A DNA stretch of 64,000 nucleotides. Source: Ketobacter alkanivorans (GTDB taxonomy: Bacteria > Pseudomonadota > Gammaproteobacteria > Pseudomonadales > Ketobacteraceae). The notes under the pieces were generated by a model, which was not told where the DNA came from, ran no database searches, and saw only the letters and a list, made by a program, of their open reading frames with translations. The translations under genes were made by a program, and so were the position numbers. Below, piece after piece: positions 36,207 to 45,257 of the stretch. The stretch is taken from positions 2,881,501 to 2,945,500 of the forward strand of contig NZ_CP022684.1 in NCBI RefSeq assembly GCF_002863865.1, in the 5' to 3' direction. The stretch's first letter is position 1. Each line of letters opens with the position of its first letter.

Positions 36207-37274
36207 TTAAAATGCGTTTTCGGGAAGAATTGGAAGCACAAAGGGTTTTTGTGGAGACGTCAGCGCTTTCATGAATTCCACCAGATCCGCTTTTTCGGTT
36301 TGCGTTAGTGTCAGTTTCTTCATGTTTGGAGAAAGATTGGTTTGTACGGAACCTCCGGTTTCGTAATGATCCATTACGTCGCTTAACGTCATGGCTGAGC
36401 CGTCGTGAAAGTAAGGAGCCGTCAGTGTGATGTCTCTGAGAGTGGGTGTTTTGAAGGCACCTTTCATAAGGTTGATCGGTTTTATGGCGTAACGACCCAT
36501 GTCAGGATTCTCCTGGCCCCAAGATTTAAGTCCAATGTTGTGAAACCCACTGTCACTGAAGTTAGGGGCAGAGTGACATACCGCGCAGTTGCCTTTTTCT
36601 GGATCAACGAATAGTTTGAAGCCGTTTACCTGCTGTTTATTCATGGCTGTTTTGTCGCCCTTGATCCAGCGATCGAACGGAGAATTGTTGCTGATGACAG
36701 TGCGCTCAAAGCTGGCAATGGCCATGGCTAATGTCTCATCTTTGATGCCTTGCCCCGGATATGCTTTTTCAAAGGCTTGTACGTAGGTGCTGTTCCCTTT
36801 CAAAAAGTTAATCGCCATGGATAAATCAACATTCATTTCCGCGCTGGAAAGCATGGGGCCTAAGGCTTGATCTTCCAGTGACTTCTTACGTCCATCCCAC
36901 ATTTGCAGGCTGTTGTAAGCAGAGTTGGTGACGGTTGGAGAAGCTCGTCCCAGGACTTTACTTTTAAAGCCCTTGGCAGTGGGCAAACCATCGGACCAGC
37001 CGAACAAAGGGCTATGGCAAGTTGCACAGGACATATTGCCATCGCCGCTCAGACGAGGATCGAAAAACAGCATCTTGCCGAGATCAACACGCTCGGCATT
37101 AGGTTTGTTGTTGTCTGGATAGGGCACCTCCGGCATCAGCCATTCTTGCAAACTGGTATGGCCAGCTTCAAAAACATAATGCTCATCCGCTTGCGCGGGT
37201 GTTAAGCCGAACATGAATGCTGAAACCAGAACAGATGTGGTGATTGTGGGTTTAGCTATACGGGCAATAGACAT
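36207..37274 (-). CDS. Di-haem cytochrome c peroxidase (CCP/MauG family)
   Basis: The 355-residue protein has a signal peptide ending AQA and two haem-binding motifs, Cys83-Cys86-His87 (CATCH) and Cys230-Cys233-His234 (CAVCH). Family sequences include DLGKMLFFDPRLSGDGNMSCATCH, SPTVTNSAYNSLQMWDGRKKSLEDQA and FKTPTLRDITLTAPYFHDGS. It reduces hydrogen peroxide in the periplasm with electrons from small redox proteins, or acts like MauG on a protein substrate. It starts 13 bases after the chemoreceptor gene. Confidence 0.93.
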   Translation of the reverse strand: MSIARIAKPTITTSVLVSAFMFGLTPAQADEHYVFEAGHTSLQEWLMPEVPYPDNNKPNAERVDLGKMLFFDPRLSGDGNMSCATCHSPLFGWSDGLPTAKGFKSKVLGRASPTVTNSAYNSLQMWDGRKKSLEDQALGPMLSSAEMNVDLSMAINFLKGNSTYVQAFEKAYPGQGIKDETLAMAIASFERTVISNNSPFDRWIKGDKTAMNKQQVNGFKLFVDPEKGNCAVCHSAPNFSDSGFHNIGLKSWGQENPDMGRYAIKPINLMKGAFKTPTLRDITLTAPYFHDGSAMTLSDVMDHYETGGSVQTNLSPNMKKLTLTQTEKADLVEFMKALTSPQKPFVLPILPENAF

Positions 37275-37287
37275 AGAACACTCCGTG

Positions 37288-38904
37288 TTATTGTTTGAAA
37301 TGAGACACCATATCGTTCAGTGTGGTTGAGGATGCGGATAAATCATCGGAGAGGGTGTTCATTTCTGATACGCTCTCCAATGCAGAGTCACTGACTTTTT
37401 GCAGCTCTTCGATGAAGTGGTGAATTCCATCTAGTGCTTTCAATTGCGATTGATTCATGGCGAGTGCCGATTGAATTCGTGTGCGAGACAGATCTGAGTG
37501 TTCGTTTGCATTGCGTACGTCTTTGGCGCTGTGCTCGAATAACTCCACGTTGCTTTGCAGCTCACTGTTTACCAGCCCCAGCAGGTCTACCACCTGGTTG
37601 AAGTTCTGGGTCATGGTGGATGCCAATTGAGAGATCTCTTTTACCGCCTCGCCACTGCGATTGGCCAGCGCCCTTACCTCATCGGCAACTACTGCAAAGC
37701 CGCGTCCTTGTTCACCTGCTCGAGCTGCCTCAATAGCAGCGTTTAGCGCTAATAGATTGGTTTGCTCTGACACGCCTTGAATGGTGTCGGCAATGCTGGT
37801 GATGGAGTTAGCCGAATGGGATAACGTTTTGATCTGTTCAGACAAGGTTCCGACCTGCTGCTCGAATTGGCGTTGAAACTTCAGCGAGGCGGTGATTCGT
37901 TTGTCGGCCTCAGAGCAGCTCAAGGCGGTGCTTTCAGCATCGTTGGTGCTGCTGGAAAGCAGAGCGTTCACTTCATTCGAAACGTTTAACAATTCGTTAA
38001 CTTTCGTGTTAATCGAGAGCACATTGTTTGACACGATTTGCGCGTTATCTGCTGATCGGTGGGCTGTTCCGTTAACGTGTGCTGCGTTGCTCTGCAGGTT
38101 ACCGGCTTGCGATTGCAGACGATTGACGATAGCGGTAGTTGAGTTCACCGCATTGCGCAGCGCCTGAAAGGTAAGGGAAAGCTCATCGCTACCTTGTTCC
38201 TGCAAGTTAATATTAAGATGCCCGTTGGCAAACTGCCCCATAGAACGCTGGATGCGTTGCATGCTTGAGATCAAGCGCCTGATTAGAAAGAAGGCAACGA
38301 CGGAGGTAATTATCAGCCCGGCCAGCGTCCATAATGACAGCATCGTAATGACCTGGTAGCTGTCCTTTTGGTTGTTTTCGGCCAACATACTTAATGATGT
38401 GAATTCGTTGTCCAGAATTTGCTGTGCGTTTTCGATAATGCGCTGGGTTTGGGGTGCAATTGCTTTGAAGGCCTCGTTAGCTTCGTCATCACGGTTCTTT
38501 TTGCCATAGCCGATAACCTTCATTTGTAGAGGGCGCAGGGCTTCAAGATCAGTCTTCAGGGTCTGAACGGCATCACTGTCAGGAATAGTGGCTTCGAGTT
38601 TCTGAATTTGCTCATCAAGACTGGAGGAGGCCTTGATCGTTGCAATGGCATTCTTGCGTATATCTGCTGGGCTGTTTGATGCAATCAAGGCTTGCAGATC
38701 CCGCTGCGCCTGGATGATGGCAATCAGTGTGTTGTTGGCTTGATGCTGGCGTACCTGGGATACACTGATGGCAGTATTAAGGCTATGATTTTGTTGGGTA
38801 AGGGTGTAGCTCGCCAATAAAACACAGCCGATCGCAACCAGTGCGGGCATTACGCACATGAAGATAAGCTTATAGCGCCATGATATTTGATTTAACCAAG
38901 CCAT
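37288..38904 (-). CDS. Methyl-accepting chemotaxis protein
   Basis: The 538-residue chemoreceptor has a membrane helix at about 13-33, a helical periplasmic sensor domain (about 34-190, four-helix-bundle-like), a second helix (about 193-212), a HAMP region and the signalling hairpin tip [38 protein letters not shown]. It signals to a CheA/CheW array; no che genes are in view. It heads a co-directional run with peroxidase, cupredoxin, cytochrome c and MsrPQ at gaps of 13 bases or so, which suggests it may report redox or oxidant conditions. The ligand is unknown. Confidence 0.95.
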   Translation of the reverse strand: MAWLNQISWRYKLIFMCVMPALVAIGCVLLASYTLTQQNHSLNTAISVSQVRQHQANNTLIAIIQAQRDLQALIASNSPADIRKNAIATIKASSSLDEQIQKLEATIPDSDAVQTLKTDLEALRPLQMKVIGYGKKNRDDEANEAFKAIAPQTQRIIENAQQILDNEFTSLSMLAENNQKDSYQVITMLSLWTLAGLIITSVVAFFLIRRLISSMQRIQRSMGQFANGHLNINLQEQGSDELSLTFQALRNAVNSTTAIVNRLQSQAGNLQSNAAHVNGTAHRSADNAQIVSNNVLSINTKVNELLNVSNEVNALLSSSTNDAESTALSCSEADKRITASLKFQRQFEQQVGTLSEQIKTLSHSANSITSIADTIQGVSEQTNLLALNAAIEAARAGEQGRGFAVVADEVRALANRSGEAVKEISQLASTMTQNFNQVVDLLGLVNSELQSNVELFEHSAKDVRNANEHSDLSRTRIQSALAMNQSQLKALDGIHHFIEELQKVSDSALESVSEMNTLSDDLSASSTTLNDMVSHFKQ

Positions 38905-38940
38905 AGGTACCGTACTAAAAATCGGGGATACTCTATTTAG

Positions 38941-38986
38941 GTTAGACGATGGGCGAGGTCTATCAAGGCAATAGTTTTTGTCTAAC
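38941..38986. repeat. Inverted repeat upstream of the chemoreceptor gene
   Basis: The 7-base arms gttagac (38941-38947) and gtctaac (38980-38986) flank a 32-base loop in the 127-base gap between the chemoreceptor and the diguanylate cyclase genes, both on the minus strand. It could be a regulator site; nothing more is visible in this gap. Confidence 0.3.
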
Positions 38987-39031
38987 AGGAAATTGTATCC
39001 AGCGTTCTAATTGGTTTAGCTGATAAGCACC

Positions 39032-40828
39032 TTAGGCCGCCTGTTGATGGCAGACCCGGTTACGACCTTGTTGCTTGGCCTGGTACAGTGCTGTGTCGGC
39101 CTTTTCGAGAAGGGAGTTCAAGGTAAGATCGCTATTAGGCGTAACGGAATGGACACCGGCGCTGATAGTAACGGCAAGAGGGCCGTTGCGGGTATCGACG
39201 GGCTGATTATGGATTAATTCCCGAATGCGTTCGGCGACGGTCATGGCACCATCCAGTTCAGTTTCCGGCAGGATAATGCAGAACTCTTCACCACCGTAGC
39301 GCGCAGCAAAGTCGGTAGGCCAGCGTACGCCGGTTTTGATTCGGCTGGCTACTTCCTGCAAGCAATCGTCACCCACCGGATGGCCGTGGGTGTCATTGAC
39401 TGACTTGAAGTGGTCGATGTCGATCAGGATGACAGACAAGGCGCGTTGATAGCGTTTACCACGTTCCCATTCTTCCAGTAACGAGCTATCCAAATGACGC
39501 CGGTTGTGCAGCCCGGTGAGCTGATCCGTATTACTCAGATCTCGCAGTTGTTGTGTCAGCGTCTCCAGTTCTTTGGTACGCGTGAGTACGCGGCCTTCCA
39601 ACTCCTCGTTAGCGCGTTGGGTAGCAGCCAGAGCCTGGGCCTGAGCTTCGTAGCGCATACGCCGTTCAGCATTAATACGTTCTGCCAGAGCAAACGAAAG
39701 CAGTACGACTTCCAGAGATGAGCCTATGTGGGTGCCATATTCGGTGAACAAGTTAGTGGGTAGAAGACCGGCTTTATTCAACGCCAGAATCAGGCCGCCC
39801 GAAAGCATGGATGTCCACGCGATGGTGTAATATTTTGCGGTATTCTGGCCTTTGAACCAGCACACACAGCCGGAGGCCAACGCTGCGATACAGGCCCCTG
39901 CAGCCCAAACGATCAGCACCGTAATATTGTAGTGATAAGGAATAAAAAAGGCGCTGATGCCAAGGGCTATGCCGCCATACCAGAAAATGATCAGCGCGCG
40001 ATCTATCATGGGTGCATAGTTGCGTACATCCAGAAAGCTGCGAGTAAAGGAGGCTCCGAATACTACTACTCCGGATAAAAATACGATGATGGACTGATCG
40101 TTCCACTGAGTAAGCGTTGGCCATAAATATCGGAATGAATAGCCTCCCAGGCTGGCTAAAAACAGCGGCATGCATAGCACATAGCCCACATATAATAGAT
40201 AAGTACGTTCACCCAGCACAAAGAATATCAGTAGGTTATAGGCAGCAATCACAAGCATTGTGCCAAAGAAAATGCCTTGCAGTATGGTTCGGGTGGTGTC
40301 AAAACCAAAGAATGTTTCTTTGTCCCACAAAGTGACCGGAACCTGCACCGCGCTGGTGGTCTCTACTCGCAGGTAGATCGATAGATGTTGATTTGGATTC
40401 CACTCTAATGGCACGATGAAGTTGCGGTGGTCGAACGCCCGTTTGTGGTAGGGGTGCTTGTCGCCGAGATTGTATTGTTTCAGAATCCTGTTGTCTTCCA
40501 CCACAAAGACATCAATGTAATCCAGCACCGCGTAGCTGATCTCAAGCAGCCTGGTCATGGTGTCCGGGGTGGGGTTGTCGATGTCTATTCGCAACCACCA
40601 GCTTGATTCGTTATAACTCTTATTAAAGGTCTTATCGTCGTTTTGAGTCCACTGGGGTTGTTCATTCAAGATATCGTTGATGGTCAGGGCTCGATCGGCA
40701 TCCTCCATGTACCGAACTGCGCTGTTAAGGCTGATGCCAGCTTCCTGGTTATCCAGAATCAGGGGCGAGCCGCTGGCGGAAAGCGACGCAGTGACGATCA
40801 ATAGAGTGACAAACAGGTGTCTCAGCAT
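39032..40828 (-). CDS. 7TMR-DISM diguanylate cyclase
   Basis: The real start is ATG 40828 (MLRHLFVTLLIVTASLSASG, a signal peptide; 598 residues); the open frame to 41170 has no start signal and overlaps another promoter region. The order is an extracellular 7TMR-DISMED2-type sensor (about 25-160; WWLRIDIDN, YLRVETTSAVQVP), seven membrane helices (about 175-380), a coiled coil (395-425; EELEGRVLTRTKELETLTQ) and GGDEF (about 430-595) with intact A-R-Y-G-G-E-E-F. No RxxD inhibition site precedes it. It makes c-di-GMP in response to a periplasmic ligand, possibly a carbohydrate. Confidence 0.93.
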   Translation of the reverse strand: MLRHLFVTLLIVTASLSASGSPLILDNQEAGISLNSAVRYMEDADRALTINDILNEQPQWTQNDDKTFNKSYNESSWWLRIDIDNPTPDTMTRLLEISYAVLDYIDVFVVEDNRILKQYNLGDKHPYHKRAFDHRNFIVPLEWNPNQHLSIYLRVETTSAVQVPVTLWDKETFFGFDTTRTILQGIFFGTMLVIAAYNLLIFFVLGERTYLLYVGYVLCMPLFLASLGGYSFRYLWPTLTQWNDQSIIVFLSGVVVFGASFTRSFLDVRNYAPMIDRALIIFWYGGIALGISAFFIPYHYNITVLIVWAAGACIAALASGCVCWFKGQNTAKYYTIAWTSMLSGGLILALNKAGLLPTNLFTEYGTHIGSSLEVVLLSFALAERINAERRMRYEAQAQALAATQRANEELEGRVLTRTKELETLTQQLRDLSNTDQLTGLHNRRHLDSSLLEEWERGKRYQRALSVILIDIDHFKSVNDTHGHPVGDDCLQEVASRIKTGVRWPTDFAARYGGEEFCIILPETELDGAMTVAERIRELIHNQPVDTRNGPLAVTISAGVHSVTPNSDLTLNSLLEKADTALYQAKQQGRNRVCHQQAA

Positions 40829-40982
40829 GGTAAGGGGCACGCGAACAAAAGAGGAACTTATGTTAAGCGTAGCACTAGCCACCAAGTTTGGGTGTTTTGT
40901 ATCCGCAGCAGGGGTTAATTTTGGGCGGTGTGGGTGTACAATGGGTTGAGTTATAAGAATAACAACTAAACAGGTCGTTCGT

Positions 40983-42263
40983 ATGAATCTAGCGAAATAT
41001 ACCGTTTTACTGCTGGTACTGATCTTTTCTACCCAAAGTTTTGCCCTTATACCGCCGTTACGACAGATTGATGCCTTCAAGGTTATTTCTGTTGAAGGGG
41101 AGGATGTCCCCTGGGTGCTGGGCTGGAGCCTCGATGAATTATCCCTGGCGGCCATGGTGGATGGTGTCATGGAGCCTATTCCCTTTCAGATCGATCAATA
41201 TAATACCGGTGGAGCCATCTATTTCGAAGGTTGGCATATACCTATGTCCGGTAGCCCGAATTTGATGGATGGCACCGATAAGATACTGTTTTTATTTAAA
41301 GATGCTGGCCCACGCCTGGATCCGCGAGTGCCCTTCGATGGTGAGATGGTGGCTGAGGTCGTGACCCGCGACCGAGATGGCGTGGAGCGCTTTGTGTACT
41401 TGGTGCGTAACTCTCGTCTGCGCTCTGAGGAGCAGTACGTTCGTTACAGCGCCGAATTGGGCCTGGTGGAGACGGATTTTTACAGTTTGCGCTACAACAA
41501 GAAGAATCACCTGCAATGGGATGACTTCAGTTATGTGAATTACGTGGGTGAGCGGCCGCTGGATTCCATGAAACTCCGTCTCAACACCGGTATTTTGACC
41601 TCTGTTACGGATACTGAGTTGAATAACAACCAGATGATCGCGTTGCCTACGGGTGAGATCATTGGTCCGATTCGTACCACCACGCAGTTGGATTTCAATC
41701 TGTATCTGTTTGGTGTGTCCATTTTGCAATTGAGTATGCAGATCCACCATTATCCTAAATCCATTATGTACGATGTCAGAGGGATCATTCCTGAATTGCG
41801 TCGCAAGCTGCTGGTTGATCCATCGTTGACGATGTCTCTGGATGCCAACCGTTTGTTGGGTGCTGAAACCCGAACCTCAGCCTGGCCTGATAAATTTGGA
41901 ACAGTGGATGGTGTCGTGGATGACAATGAGTTGAAGATGATCGAGGCAGGTCTGGATCCTGCGAATAACTGGCTTTGGGTGACGTCGAAGCGTAATTTGG
42001 ATATCTTGGCCTTTGTGGATTATTTGGGGGACTTTAACGAGCCCATGGCGTTGCTGTACAAAGATGATCTGGAAAAATACGAGCCACCCGAGGTGTTCCC
42101 CGGACAGATGCCCAATGTGGGCTACGGTATCACCAGTTTTCCCATGACAGGTTTTATTGGCTTTGTTGTGAGCTTGTTCGTCAGTGATGGTTATGAAGGC
42201 GATCCCAACGAGTTTGCGCCTTATGCGCGTACTCTGCCTGATCTTGAAGTGCGGGCAATGTAA
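40983..42263 (+). CDS. Exported protein of unknown function
   Basis: The 426-residue protein has a signal peptide (1-22; KYTVLLLVLIFSTQSFA) and a strand-rich mature part with repeated Asp-rich turns (QIDQYNTGG, MDGTDKILFLFKDAG, TVDGVVDDNEL). No cysteine or recognised active site occurs. The next gene starts 33 bases on and encodes a lipoprotein, so the two are likely co-transcribed. Proteins of this kind occur near DUF1302/DUF1329 genes in my recollection, but I cannot confirm this. Function unknown. Confidence 0.7.
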   Translation: MNLAKYTVLLLVLIFSTQSFALIPPLRQIDAFKVISVEGEDVPWVLGWSLDELSLAAMVDGVMEPIPFQIDQYNTGGAIYFEGWHIPMSGSPNLMDGTDKILFLFKDAGPRLDPRVPFDGEMVAEVVTRDRDGVERFVYLVRNSRLRSEEQYVRYSAELGLVETDFYSLRYNKKNHLQWDDFSYVNYVGERPLDSMKLRLNTGILTSVTDTELNNNQMIALPTGEIIGPIRTTTQLDFNLYLFGVSILQLSMQIHHYPKSIMYDVRGIIPELRRKLLVDPSLTMSLDANRLLGAETRTSAWPDKFGTVDGVVDDNELKMIEAGLDPANNWLWVTSKRNLDILAFVDYLGDFNEPMALLYKDDLEKYEPPEVFPGQMPNVGYGITSFPMTGFIGFVVSLFVSDGYEGDPNEFAPYARTLPDLEVRAM

Positions 42264-42296
42264 TAAGTGAACCGGTACATAAAGGATGTTTCAGGT

Positions 42297-42815
42297 ATGA
42301 AAGTATTGACCGGCTTGGCAGCAGCGCTGGTGTTGGTGGGGTGTACCACTACAAAGGATTCAGCAATGGATTCCCAGGTGGCAGCGCTGACCACGTGCGA
42401 GAAAATTGATGCGCTTATCGAAGGTCATAAAAAAGGATTTCCTAAACTGCGTATGACGCAAAGCAGCGTTAAGCTCATGGATATATGGAAGGCGCGCTAT
42501 CATCTGGTAGGAGATAGTTGTCAGGTGTGGGGTTGGGGGGCAGGCAAGTTTAGTTATGTCTGTTCCCTCACAGAGCCCAACGAGCAGGTGGCGCGGGAGC
42601 ACTATCAGCTGGCAGTGCAAAAGGGCAAGGAATGCTTGCAACAGGGCTGGACGCTGGACGAAGGCGGCCGTGCCATGGGTGAAGGCTTGAAAGCGGAATT
42701 CACTCGTCCAAATGATGAAACCGTATTAACAGTGGTTGCGACATCCTCGCCGACACTGTTTAAGACTGAATGGAAGACCTACGTATTTGTGGGTGATCCA
42801 AACGATCTTAAATAG
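42297..42815 (+). CDS. Small lipoprotein, unknown
   Basis: ATG 42297 (MKVLTGLAAALVLVGCTTTK) is preferred over an open frame from 42267: it gives a classic lipobox L-V-G-C (Cys16) and a 172-residue product. The mature part contains a few cysteines (TTCEKID, DSCQVWGWGAGKFSYVCSL, KGKECLQQGW) that could form disulfides, and no known domain. It follows the exported protein at 40983. Confidence 0.7.
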   Translation: MKVLTGLAAALVLVGCTTTKDSAMDSQVAALTTCEKIDALIEGHKKGFPKLRMTQSSVKLMDIWKARYHLVGDSCQVWGWGAGKFSYVCSLTEPNEQVAREHYQLAVQKGKECLQQGWTLDEGGRAMGEGLKAEFTRPNDETVLTVVATSSPTLFKTEWKTYVFVGDPNDLK

Positions 42816-42829
42816 GCGTTATTGGGTGT

Positions 42830-43342
42830 TTATTCTGTTTCACCTTCGTGCAGTGTGGCCTGAGCCAGTGAGAACTGACAGGTTGGGCTCTCTGCGCCAC
42901 GCGCTTTGCTGGACAGCTTCAGGCTTTTACCATCGGTTATGATGGAATAACCGCCATCCCGCTGCACCACTTTAAGCTCTACGTTCTCATCATTCATGAT
43001 CAGGTTTTGAAATAACACCTTTTTGAATGACTGATGAGGATGGTCTATGTAGAACTCGTTGTAGAATTCGCCATTGCTATCGTTAACCGCCATGGTGACG
43101 AACGTGGTTTCGCCGGTTGTGTAGAAGTTGGCATTACAGGATTGATCGTTGCTGGCGGTTCCGGTCAATTCCACACGGCCAACGCCGGAGCGAAACTTGC
43201 TGAGTGTATCGTTCAGCAAGTTCTTGAACTCTTGATGAACTGCGCCGTTTTCCCGGGGTACCTTGACGATGGTGCTGTCGGCCAGTACTGCCGTGGAACC
43301 CAGCATTGCTGCTACACATATTCCAGTTGTTATTGTTTTCAT
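42830..43342 (-). CDS. Small exported protein, unknown
   Basis: The 170-residue protein has a signal peptide (1-21, ending VLA). The rest is a strand-rich domain with two cysteines (DQSCNANFY and SPTCQFSL) that probably pair. It lies 18 bases downstream of the coiled-coil/hydrolase-like gene on the same strand, so both are likely in one transcript. Function unknown. Confidence 0.68.
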   Translation of the reverse strand: MKTITTGICVAAMLGSTAVLADSTIVKVPRENGAVHQEFKNLLNDTLSKFRSGVGRVELTGTASNDQSCNANFYTTGETTFVTMAVNDSNGEFYNEFYIDHPHQSFKKVLFQNLIMNDENVELKVVQRDGGYSIITDGKSLKLSSKARGAESPTCQFSLAQATLHEGETE

Positions 43343-43360
43343 AACACCATCTCCCGTTTA

Positions 43361-44920
43361 TTAACGTAAATGCTGAACCAGAAGCTTGGGTAATACCTTG
43401 GCTTCTTCTGCCAGCAAGAGTTTGTGGGCATTTTCATCACCGGCGAAATACATCCGACGTTGATCTGCTTCTGTGCCGTTTTCAATGTTGAAACGGCCCG
43501 AAGCGGTTGGAACACGAACCACTTTGCCTCTGGCATCCAGGCTGGAAATTTGGCGTTGGTAATCCAAAGGACCTTTTGCATCTTTCTGCCAGCGGTTATA
43601 GAAAAACTTAATGTTGGAGGTGATCATGCGTTTTTTGGACGACTTGATGCACGCTACGTATTCAGTGTTGGTGATGGTGTTTTTAGGGTCTGGCTTGGTG
43701 CAGGCACCTTTGGTGTCATAAACAATGTTTGCCCTTAAGCCTTCGCTGCCAATCGGATCCAGCACTGCGAGAAAATCAACGGTTCGATCTTCACTGAAGG
43801 CGATGCGAGTGGCTGCTTCTATGGCTGAGCCACCGCCGAGTCCATGCCCGATCAGAATCAATTTTGCATCTTTGGGAATCTGTCGGATGTACTCACGGAA
43901 TGCTTCCTGAAAGCCGAAGCTGTTGGCGGGACCGGAGCCATTGCTGAATCCATTCCAGTTGGCTTCGATGAATTTGGCTCCGTAGGACTCCACCCAGCTT
44001 TTAAGGTGCAGGGTATTTTCAATGTTGGGCTCTTGATCACCGGAAATGACAAATACGTAAGAGGCGTGCTCTCCGGTGCCTAAATCAAGGTTGGCTTTAG
44101 CGGCGGCTTTGGGCGCAGGTTTAGGTTCAGCCGCTGCTTGTTTGGGTTTCTGTTTGGCGCTTTGCTCACGCTTAAACTGGGCAACCAGGGTATTGAACTC
44201 GCTGGTTTCCTGGCTGAGTTTGGCTTGCTTGGTTTTTAATCCTGCGCGCAGACTGCTCAGTTGAGTGGCGGTACTGTCGCGCTTGCTGATCAGAGAGGCG
44301 ATGCGCGGGTCATTATCCAGAGATGATTCATCCACTTCGCCCTTTTGGGCTTCAAGCAGGCTTTCCAGCTCAGCGAGTTTGGCTTTTGCCTTTTCCAGCT
44401 CGGCTTGCAGCGGAGCCTTTTTTTTCTGCAGGGCCAGAATCTGGGTTTGATAATCTTTTTGACGCGATTCGTAGTCACTTTGGGCCAGGCGCTGTTTGAG
44501 TACGTTCAGGTCGGCGTGACGCTGCTGATCACGGTCTTTGTCTCGTTGCACGATGTCGATATCAAAGTCCACCAGAGAGATGTCTTTCTCGATGCGTTCG
44601 ATTTCAAATGACTGCCGTTTCAGGTCTCGTTTGGCTTCGTGAAACAGTTTGCGCTCTGAGGTGCGCTCCTCGCGGATGGTTTTACGCTTATCGAGGATCT
44701 GCTTGTCGAGGCTCCAGAGTGATTTCTCGAGCGAGCTGATGGCCGCCTCGGTTTCATCAACATCGACTTTGAGCTGCTTGACGGTGGAGGCGCTGGTATT
44801 GATCTGAGTTTGTGTGACTGCCTGGGCGGTGCCCCATAGCATGCAGGCAAACAGAGCCAGCCAATGCAGGTGGGCTTTCGTGTAGCAAATTGACAATTTA
44901 TGAAAGGTTAAGCTCGCCAT
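43361..44920 (-). CDS. Exported coiled-coil protein with a hydrolase-like domain lacking the nucleophile
   Basis: The 519-residue protein has a signal peptide (about 1-34; LALFACMLWGTAQA) and long coiled coils (about 45-240; VDETEAAISSLEKSLWSLDKQ...). A Lys/Ala/Pro linker (about 245-275) and a C-terminal alpha/beta-hydrolase-like domain (about 285-519) follow. The elbow that normally reads G-x-S-x-G is G-H-G-L-G, with Gly at residue 360 in place of the serine (context LILIGHGLGGGSAIEAA), so classical esterase activity is not expected. FLAVLDPIG further on matches the strand bearing the acid. It may be a binding or scaffold protein in the periplasm. Confidence 0.78.
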   Translation of the reverse strand: MASLTFHKLSICYTKAHLHWLALFACMLWGTAQAVTQTQINTSASTVKQLKVDVDETEAAISSLEKSLWSLDKQILDKRKTIREERTSERKLFHEAKRDLKRQSFEIERIEKDISLVDFDIDIVQRDKDRDQQRHADLNVLKQRLAQSDYESRQKDYQTQILALQKKKAPLQAELEKAKAKLAELESLLEAQKGEVDESSLDNDPRIASLISKRDSTATQLSSLRAGLKTKQAKLSQETSEFNTLVAQFKREQSAKQKPKQAAAEPKPAPKAAAKANLDLGTGEHASYVFVISGDQEPNIENTLHLKSWVESYGAKFIEANWNGFSNGSGPANSFGFQEAFREYIRQIPKDAKLILIGHGLGGGSAIEAATRIAFSEDRTVDFLAVLDPIGSEGLRANIVYDTKGACTKPDPKNTITNTEYVACIKSSKKRMITSNIKFFYNRWQKDAKGPLDYQRQISSLDARGKVVRVPTASGRFNIENGTEADQRRMYFAGDENAHKLLLAEEAKVLPKLLVQHLR

Positions 44921-45257
44921 CGTGTTTCAACACTTAATTATAGTTATTTCCCTAAATGTCTTCCGTTCTTATTCTTGTTCCGGCTAACCCATTGGTGCGG
45001 GTTTAAACGTACCGTTGTATATAGTAGCTCAGAATTTGTGCAATCGTTGTGTGATGTAGTTCTCAATGCAGAATAAGACGGTTCCCTCAACTGTGCAAGT
45101 CCAGCTCTTCGGCCGGCTTCTCTATCTCTCCCTTATAATACTGCCATATCAGCCTGTTACATACTGTGGCGTCCCTGTAAAATGTTTGTACAAAAAACGA
45201 TCAGGCATAAAAAAAGGGGTGCTTAGAGCACCCCTTCATTATAAACAACTTAGGACG
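44921..45257. other. Gene-free stretch between two minus-strand operons
   Basis: This 337-base region holds the intrinsic terminator of the DUF1329 gene at its right end and the presumed promoter of the coiled-coil gene at its left. I see no other recognisable element; the small open frames here are shadows. Confidence 0.5.
45208..45236 (-). terminator. Intrinsic terminator of the DUF1302-DUF1329 operon
   Basis: On the minus strand a hairpin with a 10-base stem (AAGGGGTGCT/AGCACCCCTT) and a 3-base loop is followed by a run of T (A-tract at 45208-45215 on the plus strand). It lies 21 bases past the DUF1329 stop. Confidence 0.92.
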
